NCBI GenBank assembly: GCA_016929795.1
Contig: JAFGIA010000216.1
Coordinates: forward strand, 1 to 25,935
DNA from: Anaerolineae bacterium
GTDB taxonomy: Bacteria; Chloroflexota; Anaerolineae; JAAYZQ01
DNA length: 25,935 bases
Reading direction: 5' to 3'
Shown: in pieces, positions 1 to 4,759 of the stretch
How positions within the stretch are numbered: position 1 is the stretch's first letter
Layout of the letters: each line of letters begins with the position of its first letter
Notes under the pieces: model-generated
What the model saw: only the letters and a program-made list of their open reading frames with translations
Database searches by the model: none
Told to the model about the DNA's origin: nothing
Translations under genes and position numbers: made by a program

Positions 1-259
1 CGTCCCACAGCTCGAGGGTGGCGCCCGGCTCGCCGCTGCCCGACAGGCTCACGCGGCCCTCCTCCCCCACCGTGGGCGGGTTGATGACGGGCAGGGCCGC
101 CTCAACCACCGTCGGCAATGGGGTAGCTGGAACCGCTGCTACCTCGGGCTCAGCGCGCCCCTGCAGCAGAAGAATGACGATGATGATCAGGAGAATGACC
201 GTCACTACGCCTTTGAACAGGTCATAGCTTCTGGTATTCGACTCAACCTTGGCAGCCAT
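1..259 (-). CDS. Membrane-anchored protein with extracytoplasmic beta domain (3' end outside window)
   Basis: The first 86 codons of a minus-strand gene are visible; the rest lies beyond base 1. A short charged N-terminus (MAAKVESNTRSYDLFKG) is followed by one strongly hydrophobic helix at about residues 18-32 (rich in V, I and L) and then a Pro/Ala/Thr/Val linker at about 36-60. After that begins a small beta-type segment (GRVSLSGSGEPGATLELWD) of the kind that opens Ig-like repeats in bacterial surface proteins. This suggests a single-pass protein with its body outside the membrane. The start is ATG, 23 bases after the stop of the upstream gene, with a purine-rich AAGGGGGCAAGAGG stretch before it, so the two are probably co-transcribed. 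The function is not known and the Ig-like reading is inference from a short segment. Confidence 0.6.
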   Translation of the reverse strand, partial: MAAKVESNTRSYDLFKGVVTVILLIIIVILLLQGRAEPEVAAVPATPLPTVVEAALPVINPPTVGEEGRVSLSGSGEPGATLELWD

Positions 260-282
260 AGCCTCTTGCCCCCTTTTCCACG

Positions 283-1167
283 TTATCGGCGTCTGGGCCG
301 GGTCCGTTGCCCGCCGATCAACCGATCCTGGAGTGCCTGGAGATCATCCCATGCACCGTCGGCCGCCAGGCGGGCCTGCTCAGGCCAGGTAGCAGGATCG
401 GCCAACCGGAAGTTCGGTCCACCTGCACGCAAAATGGCTTCCAGGCGATCGTGGCCTGCGTCGGCCAACTGGGCAAAGGTCAGAATGCCATTGTTTCTCA
501 ACAATGCCGAGATCTTGGGGCCAATCCCTTCGATCAATTTGAGGTCATCTGTTAGCTGGAGCTCAACCATAGGCGGCAGGTCCACCTGCCGCTCCCCAAC
601 CCGGGCGAACTTGGCCTTCAGGCTGTCAAAGGCGCCGTCGATGTCTATGTCAGGAAAGTCGACCTTCAGCCCCTGGAGTGCCGTCTTGAGGTCGAGATCC
701 GGGAATTTGGCTTTCAGGCGGCGGATGGAGCCGTCCAGGTCGACGTCGGGGAAACGCGCCTTCAAGTCGTCAAAGAACTCGTCGATCCCTGTGTCAGGCA
801 CTTCGGGCGCAGCCAGGCCCACCGCCATGTCCACAGCCGGCAGGGCCGCCTCCGGCGCTTCAAGGTCCACATCCACATCGGCGGCGGGCAGGGTCACTTC
901 CGGCGCTTTGAGATCGGTTTCAAGGCGAGCCCCGGGGATCGCGACGGTAGGCCCCTCCAGATCGACGTCCACGCGCAGAAGGTCAGCGTGCACGCCCCCC
1001 TTTACCTGGAATGTTTTGATCTTTTTCTCGGCCTCGTTCAACCTGGAGTGCAGGGCCTCGTTCTCCCTCTCAAGCACCTGGTATCTGCGGCGCCAGTAGA
1101 AAAAGTCAATAATCCATTCTACGATCCAGCCCACCAGAACTCCAATGAAAAAGCTAAGCCAATTCAT
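283..1167 (-). CDS. Membrane-anchored coiled-coil protein with 18-residue repeats and C-terminal helix-hairpin-helix domain (COG3743-like)
   Basis: This is a 294-aa protein. One N-terminal membrane helix (about residues 3-25, starting MNWLSFFIGVLVGW) is followed by a charged coiled coil (about 26-55). Next are acidic segments in which APEV/LPAxDVDVDL recurs, then about four copies of an 18-residue unit ending LKxxFPDxDxD (about 128-190). The C-terminal domain (about 205-285) carries LKLIEGIGPKI, a helix-hairpin-helix core, and ends with WPEQARLAADGAWDDLQ, a tail I associate with COG3743 proteins. That family has been predicted to bind DNA, but here it is tethered to the membrane and may act in protein contacts. 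I chose the ATG at 1167 because AGGAGG stands 7 bases upstream; a longer frame begins at 1188 without support. A promoter lies at 1282-1310 and a hairpin at 1220-1252 in the leader. It is probably first in an operon with the truncated gene at the window edge. Confidence 0.8.
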   Translation of the reverse strand: MNWLSFFIGVLVGWIVEWIIDFFYWRRRYQVLERENEALHSRLNEAEKKIKTFQVKGGVHADLLRVDVDLEGPTVAIPGARLETDLKAPEVTLPAADVDVDLEAPEAALPAVDMAVGLAAPEVPDTGIDEFFDDLKARFPDVDLDGSIRRLKAKFPDLDLKTALQGLKVDFPDIDIDGAFDSLKAKFARVGERQVDLPPMVELQLTDDLKLIEGIGPKISALLRNNGILTFAQLADAGHDRLEAILRAGGPNFRLADPATWPEQARLAADGAWDDLQALQDRLIGGQRTRPRRR

Positions 1168-1219
1168 GATGCTCCTCCTTTCTCCCACTTGACTGTATCA
1201 TCTCCAAAAGTCAGGGCGG

Positions 1220-1252
1220 GATGTAGGGTGGATTGCCAATCCACCCTACATC
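1220..1252. repeat. Perfect 33-base palindromic hairpin
   Basis: GATGTAGGGTGGATTG and its exact reverse complement are separated by one base, giving a 16-bp stem. It lies between the promoter at 1282-1310 and the gene start at 1167, so it would be transcribed in the 5' leader. Its GATTG/CAATC centre resembles the hairpin at 13935-13962, which suggests a dispersed palindromic repeat family and not a gene-specific element. Confidence 0.8.
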
Positions 1253-1281
1253 CCCAAGGTTATTAAAATGATACACTCACG

Positions 1282-1310
1282 ATCATATCTCACCTTGTAA
1301 ATATTGTCAA
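1282..1310 (-). promoter_or_regulatory. Sigma70-type promoter for the HhH membrane-protein operon
   Basis: Read on the minus strand, TTGACA (1305-1310) and TATGAT (1282-1287) are separated by 17 bases, which is consensus -35 and spacing with a 5/6 -10 box. It points to the gene starting at 1167, leaving a leader of roughly 105-110 nt that includes the 1220-1252 hairpin. Confidence 0.75.
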
Positions 1311-1380
1311 GGGCGCCGCATGCTCCTCGGCACCCTGATCCTGGTCTGGGATCTGCGGCGCGGTAGCTACCTGGACCCGG

Positions 1381-1953
1381 CTATGTCACGTCGAGAATCA
1401 GGTCGTCGAGCGCCCGCTTGGGCACATGGTGCACGCCCGCTTGGTCACGCCAGTAGCGGATATCGCCGTCGGCGCCCACCGCCTCGATGCGCACCTCCTC
1501 GCCGGGCCTACCGAGGGCCAGGACGAGCAAAATCTCGTACCGGTCGGGGATGGCAAGCACCTGCCTGAGGGCATCGCGGTCGATCGAGGCGATGATGCAC
1601 CCGCCGAGGCCCTTTTCGGTGGCGCCGAGCAGGATGCTCTGGGCGGCGATGCCATGGTCGACGCCGAACGAAGCGGCGATCTCGTAATCCCCCAGAATGA
1701 CGATGTAGGCCGATGGGCGCTCGCCCTCTTCTGGCCCCTCCCAGTCGGCCAGGTAACCAGCCCAGCGTAGATGGGCAAAGATGGCCGCATTCCTGTCCGG
1801 GTCTGCCGACAGGATGTATTTGAGCGGCTGGCGGTTGGCCCCTGACGCCGACAGGCGTGCCAGGTCGACGAGGTCGCGTAGGGTGTCGAGGTCGACTGGG
1901 GCGGGACGAAAGCGACGATAGCTGCGGTTGCGGCGGATCAGTTCTTTGAGCAT
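1381..1953 (-). CDS. Nitroreductase-family FMN flavoprotein
   Basis: This 190-aa protein has the usual length for a compact nitroreductase-fold enzyme. These use FMN and NAD(P)H to reduce nitro compounds, quinones or enones in the cytoplasm. The family signature is visible: an N-terminal RRNRSYRRF (about residues 6-14) that contacts the FMN phosphate, SASGANRQPLKY (about 36-47), a central HGIAAQSILLGATEKGLGG segment that is typical of helix E/F and the FMN pocket, and LLVLALGRPGEE near the C-terminus. The specific substrate cannot be inferred. I chose the ATG at 1953 because GAGGAG lies 7-8 bases upstream and the protein then begins at the family N-terminus; an open frame continues to 2160 but passes through the promoter at 2073-2102. 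The gene appears monocistronic. Confidence 0.85.
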   Translation of the reverse strand: MLKELIRRNRSYRRFRPAPVDLDTLRDLVDLARLSASGANRQPLKYILSADPDRNAAIFAHLRWAGYLADWEGPEEGERPSAYIVILGDYEIAASFGVDHGIAAQSILLGATEKGLGGCIIASIDRDALRQVLAIPDRYEILLVLALGRPGEEVRIEAVGADGDIRYWRDQAGVHHVPKRALDDLILDVT

Positions 1954-2072
1954 AGAGATCTCCTCACAGCGGATGGTTGAACCACGGAATCGCTGACAAG
2001 CTAAGGAAGACACTGATGGGCCGGCTGACAACTCGACGGCAGCGCTGTCGGCGATCGGTTGGCTCATACCTG

Positions 2073-2102
2073 AGTATAGCACGTGCTCTGTGCAATTGTC
2101 AA
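2073..2102 (-). promoter_or_regulatory. Near-consensus sigma70 promoter for the nitroreductase gene
   Basis: On the minus strand TTGACA (2097-2102) is followed after 18 bases by TATACT (2073-2078). Transcription would start near 2066 and give a leader of about 110 nt before the ATG at 1953. The spacer contains the palindrome GCACGTGC, a possible operator. Confidence 0.75.
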
Positions 2103-2139
2103 GCAGATGTCGCCAGGGCATTAGGGCTGTTGCCAAGTC

Positions 2140-2151
2140 TGTCATTGCGAG
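2140..2151. repeat. Isolated copy of the repeat terminus TGTCATTGCGAG
   Basis: The 12 bases are identical to the left end of the 88-bp element that starts 41 bases downstream (2192). No matching right end is seen close by, so this is probably a remnant of a second, decayed copy. Confidence 0.55.
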
Positions 2152-2191
2152 TTGATCCATGGCGCCGTGCGCTACTCAGCCTGTAAGAAAC

Positions 2192-2279
2192 TGTCATTGC
2201 GAGCGAGCGCTCGAGCGCTAGCGAGCGAAGCAATCCCCGGCTCGGAAGGGGCGGTTGCTTCACTGCGCTCGCAATGACA
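2192..2279. repeat. 88-bp MITE/REP-like palindromic element with 14-bp terminal inverted repeats
   Basis: The ends TGTCATTGCGAGCG and CGCTCGCAATGACA are perfect inverted repeats of 14 bases. Inside are AAGCAATCCCC and GGGGCGGTTGCTT, which form a second, imperfect stem. Elements with GTCATTGCGAG...GAAGCAATC are widespread dispersed repeats in many bacteria. No transposase is encoded, so any movement would depend on a protein encoded elsewhere. It abuts the truncated hydrolase fragment and contributes an in-frame stop (2275-2277) just before it. Confidence 0.8.
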
Positions 2280-2280
2280 C

Positions 2281-2508
2281 TATCTGTGCGTGCACCAGCT
2301 TGCCATCTATTTGCGCTTGCGGGCAAACGCGCGTAAGATACGGGCGGCACGTGTGATCGTGCCGATTGACGCAGTCGATACCTTTCACACGCCGGTCGAT
2401 GTGGCAGAAGAAATCGGGGCCATGCCGCACCACGCGGACCTGCTGCACCTGATCTTTTTGTACAACATGGCAGAGACCGGAGTCGAGATTGTGGCGGAGG
2501 TGATCTAG
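2281..2508 (+). pseudogene. 3' remnant of an isochorismatase-type cysteine hydrolase gene
   Basis: The frame encodes about 70 residues that read like the last third of an isochorismatase/nicotinamidase-superfamily hydrolase: RVIVPIDAVDTFHTPVD, then MPHHADLLHLIFLYNMAETGVEIVAEV, a helix-strand end typical of the family. The catalytic Asp, Lys and Cys, which lie in the missing two thirds, are absent. No ribosome binding site precedes the first possible start (GTG at 2290), and upstream the frame runs into the palindromic element and a stop. The stop codon is one base before the nadE ATG, so the intact ancestor was probably translationally coupled to nadE. The family call is by eye; a short functional orphan is the alternative. 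Confidence 0.5.
2311..2339 (+). promoter_or_regulatory. Possible promoter for nadE inside the hydrolase remnant
   Basis: TTGCGC (2311-2316) and TAAGAT (2334-2339) are 17 bases apart. The -35 match is weak (4/6) and the region is former coding sequence, so this is tentative. It would explain how nadE is transcribed after the upstream gene decayed. Confidence 0.3.
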
Positions 2509-2509
2509 C

Positions 2510-3244
2510 ATGGTATGGGCAGAACAATTGGCAACCAACATCGCGCAGTGGCTGCGCGACTATGCAGATGGCGCAGGCGCCCGCGGCTATCTGCTCGGCC
2601 TGAGCGGCGGAATCGACTCGACGGTCGCGGCGGCACTGTGCAAACAGGCAGTGGGCGACCGGGTGCTCGGCGTCCTGATGCCGATCCACAGCCTGGCGGA
2701 GGACGCCGAGATGGCCCGCCTCGTGGCTGGTGCACTCGACATCGAAACGGTGACGGTGGATCTGGGCCCCGTGTTCGACGCCACGGTTGCCGCGATGCCG
2801 TTCGAGCTGGGTGACATGGCGGAGGCAAACGTCAAGCCGCGGCTACGCATGACGGCGCTCTATGCGCTGGCCCAGACACGTGGCTACCTGGTCGTCGGCA
2901 CGGGAAACAAGAGCGAGCGGATGGTCGGCTACTTTACCAAGTACGGCGACGGTGGCGCCGACGTGGCACCGTTGGGCGACCTGTACAAGCACGAGGTACG
3001 GGCCGTCGCCCGTGTGCTCGGCGTACCACTGCCCGTGATCGACCGCCCGCCGAGCGCCGGCCTGTGGCAGGGACAGACTGACGAAGGCGAGATGGGCATG
3101 ACCTACGACGACCTGGACCGCACCCTGGAGGCCATGGAGACAGGCAACACGAGCGACGTCGACCCACAGCTCCTGGCCCAGATTCAAGCCCGCATTGCGG
3201 CGACGGAGCACAAGCGCAACCTGCCGCCGATTTACTACAAGTGA
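2510..3244 (+). CDS. nadE: Ammonia-dependent NAD+ synthetase
   Basis: This 244-aa cytosolic enzyme performs the last step of NAD synthesis, amidating nicotinic acid adenine dinucleotide with ATP and ammonia. The N-type ATP pyrophosphatase loop LSGGIDST is at residues 31-38. The family blocks VGTGNKSERMVGYFTKYGDG and ADVAPLGDLYK follow at about 128-160, with the typical RPPSAGLWQGQTDEGEMG (about 178-195), which closes the active site. There is no N-terminal nitrilase/glutaminase domain, so it is the short, ammonia-dependent form and needs free ammonia or a separate amidotransferase. ATG at 2510 is one base after the stop of the hydrolase remnant; the purine-rich GTGGCGGAGGTG ahead of it may serve as ribosome binding site. 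The CMD-family gene follows after a heptamer repeat block. Confidence 0.95.
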   Translation: MVWAEQLATNIAQWLRDYADGAGARGYLLGLSGGIDSTVAAALCKQAVGDRVLGVLMPIHSLAEDAEMARLVAGALDIETVTVDLGPVFDATVAAMPFELGDMAEANVKPRLRMTALYALAQTRGYLVVGTGNKSERMVGYFTKYGDGGADVAPLGDLYKHEVRAVARVLGVPLPVIDRPPSAGLWQGQTDEGEMGMTYDDLDRTLEAMETGNTSDVDPQLLAQIQARIAATEHKRNLPPIYYK

Positions 3245-3294
3245 GGCGTGAGGCATGCCCCTCACGCCTCACACCTCACACATCACGCCTCACA
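3241..3294. repeat. Heptamer tandem repeat block with inverted copies
   Basis: Two copies of GTGAGGC (3241-3254) are followed after a short gap by five heptamers, CCTCACG, CCTCACA, CCTCACA, CATCACG and CCTCACA (3260-3294). The first two and the first of the latter form a 13-bp stem (3241-3253 with 3258-3272 area) that begins in the nadE stop codon region. No T tract follows, so it is not a canonical terminator. It separates nadE from the next gene's ribosome binding site. Confidence 0.7.
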
Positions 3295-3306
3295 GAGGGA
3301 GGAACC

Positions 3307-3669
3307 GTGGATCGACTGGACGAATTTCGAGCGTACCGCAAGCGGATGAACGAGCGGATCCTGGGGGCAGGACACCTGGGGATCAAGAGGTTTTTCAACC
3401 TCGATACCAAGGCGTATGAGGATGGGGTGCTGCCGGCAACGACCAAGGAGCTGCTGGGCCTGGCGACGTCGGCGGTACTGCGCTGTAACGACTGCATCGA
3501 CTATCACCTGATCCAGTGCGTGGAGCTGGGGCTCTCGGACGAAGAGATGTACGAGGCGCTAAACGTCGCGCTGGTTGTTGGCGGTAGCATCGTCATCCCC
3601 CATCTGCGCCACGCATTCGAGACGATCGACCTGCTGAGAGAAGAGCAAGCGGCCGCACTGGGTATGTAG
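3307..3669 (+). CDS. Carboxymuconolactone decarboxylase / AhpD-like family protein
   Basis: This is a 120-aa, single-domain, all-helical protein. The AhpD core motif is clear: RCNDCIDYHLIQC places a redox CxxC at Cys60 and Cys63 with His67 four residues later, and LGLSDEEMYEALNVALVVGGS follows as in family members. Proteins with this motif usually have peroxidase or thiol-redox roles; those without CxxC act as decarboxylases. The substrate is unknown. I chose GTG at 3307 because GGGAGGAACC stands directly upstream, while the open frame that starts at 3241 runs through the heptamer repeats and is not credible. It is same-strand with nadE, 62 bases downstream, and convergent with the following membrane-protein gene. 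Confidence 0.85.
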   Translation: MDRLDEFRAYRKRMNERILGAGHLGIKRFFNLDTKAYEDGVLPATTKELLGLATSAVLRCNDCIDYHLIQCVELGLSDEEMYEALNVALVVGGSIVIPHLRHAFETIDLLREEQAAALGM

Positions 3670-3761
3670 CGCAACCCACCAGCTAAGGCAGATTTTTGCA
3701 TCAATGCCGGGTTGGAGTGGCTGCTCGATTGGATGGTGCGAGCGCGCTTTGGGAAAGACGA

Positions 3762-3780
3762 GATCGCCTATCGGGCGATC
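3762..3780. repeat. Small hairpin in the convergent gap
   Basis: GATCGCC (3762-3768) pairs with GGCGATC (3774-3780) over a five-base loop, between the two convergent genes and touching the stop of the minus-strand one. It has no T tract, so a role in termination is only possible. Confidence 0.35.
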
Positions 3781-4531
3781 ACTGCGTGCGGCCTTGCTCA
3801 AAATACGCAATGATCTCGCGCGCCCTGCCCTCTTCTCCGGGAGGCACCGGCACCTCGACAGTGTATGACTGATACGCGGTAGCCGATGCGCGCGACAGCG
3901 AGCGCAGGCTGAACACCAGGCGTGCCACGGTTTCCTCTTCAGCCAGCGACACGCCGTCAAGCAGGGCCAAAGGTGCATTCCAGGTATGGAGGGCGCCGTT
4001 CACGTACAATCCATTCTCGGCAATAAAGGCTTCATGGCTGCTTGCACGGGCGCGGCGCGCCTGCACCAGGGGCATGCCGAGGGCGAAAGCGGCGACGATG
4101 ACAAACACCCCCGCCATGATGGCGACGAACAGCGGCATGTTGTCGCCCTCTCCCTCCAGGTAGCCATAGATGGTCATCGGCACCGTGCAAGCGACAATAA
4201 ACACACCGACGAGCACCAACAGCAGCCGGTTCCGCTGCCGCGTGCTTTCCAGGTCGCGTGCGACCTGGGCCGCCACCTGCGGCGCCGTGTAGACCCAGTG
4301 GGCGAGTAGTTTCTCGCCACGAAAGATCGACTGCAGCCGCCTCGCCCGGTAGCCAAAGAGGAGTGCGGTGATAGCACCGGTGAGCACCAGGAAAACACCC
4401 AGGCACTGTAGGGCAAAGCCCACTTCCATCATGTCCATACCGGCAACAATAGGAAGCAGCACCAGGGATCCGCCAAGCAACAAGAGGGCAAGCCCTGCCC
4501 AGGTACCCATCATCTCTGTATTTCGTCTCAT
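3779..4531 (-). CDS. Four-TM membrane protein with cytosolic C-terminal domain, function unknown
   Basis: This 250-aa protein is not a family I recognise. Four hydrophobic segments are evident, at about residues 12-32, 37-60, 103-124 and 131-153, in two hairpins separated by a charged cytosolic loop (about 61-100, rich in Arg/Gln). The last 90 residues are soluble and look beta-strand rich, with ENGLYVNGALHTW, VARLVFSLRSLS and QSYTVEVPVPPG, then a final helix REIIAYFEQ. That pattern would fit a bacterial PH-like domain, but this is inference. The ATG at 4531 has only a distant GGAG (11 bases), and the second in-frame ATG at 4513 is an alternative start. Its promoter (4571-4599) is back to back with that of the ATPase gene. 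Confidence 0.75.
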   Translation of the reverse strand: MRRNTEMMGTWAGLALLLLGGSLVLLPIVAGMDMMEVGFALQCLGVFLVLTGAITALLFGYRARRLQSIFRGEKLLAHWVYTAPQVAAQVARDLESTRQRNRLLLVLVGVFIVACTVPMTIYGYLEGEGDNMPLFVAIMAGVFVIVAAFALGMPLVQARRARASSHEAFIAENGLYVNGALHTWNAPLALLDGVSLAEEETVARLVFSLRSLSRASATAYQSYTVEVPVPPGEEGRAREIIAYFEQGRTQ

Positions 4532-4570
4532 CGTGAGCGCAGCTCCTATCTGCAGGTGTGGATAGGGCGG

Positions 4571-4599
4571 ATCTTAACTGCAATTCGGCCCCGCGTCAA
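4571..4599 (-). promoter_or_regulatory. Sigma70-type promoter for the four-TM protein gene
   Basis: On the minus strand TTGACG (4594-4599) is followed after 17 bases by TAAGAT (4571-4576). It lies about 40 bases upstream of the ATG at 4531 and is divergent from the promoter at 4635-4663. Confidence 0.65.
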
Positions 4600-4634
4600 G
4601 TCGTCAGCCCGCCCGGGCGGGTCCCAAGTCGATC

Positions 4635-4663
4635 TTGCCTTTTGCCCCACTCTTTGGTACAAT
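4635..4663 (+). promoter_or_regulatory. Promoter for the HerA-like ATPase operon
   Basis: TTGCCT (4635-4640) and TACAAT (4658-4663) are 17 bases apart, and TGG before the -10 box makes an extended -10. The start codon at 4760 would follow a leader of about 90 nt. Confidence 0.65.
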
Positions 4664-4759
4664 CAGTCCAGACCCGCAAGATAGCGTCCGTGCCAGAGAA
4701 GTGGGAAGCGCCCTGCGCCATTCTGCTGATCGATCGGATGTGGAGGAGGGAAACCGGCT

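Larger units (their letters stand above)
1954..2289. other. Intergenic region holding a promoter and repeats
   Basis: This gap lies between the nitroreductase start and the hydrolase remnant. It holds the nitroreductase leader and promoter (2073-2102), a 12-base fragment of the repeat end (2140-2151) and the full 88-bp palindromic repeat (2192-2279). I see no protein signal in it. The open minus-strand frame over 2099-2689 mixes repeat and antisense nadE sequence and looks spurious. Confidence 0.7.

Noticed and set aside
266..1099. 277-codon plus-strand frame
   Set aside because: It is antisense to the HhH membrane protein and extremely Ser/Arg-rich, which reflects the repeats on the other strand.
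2099..2689. 196-codon minus-strand frame
   Set aside because: It spans the promoter, the palindromic repeat, the hydrolase remnant and antisense nadE, so it cannot be one gene.
3241..3294. CRISPR-like array
   Set aside because: Units are only seven bases with no spacers.
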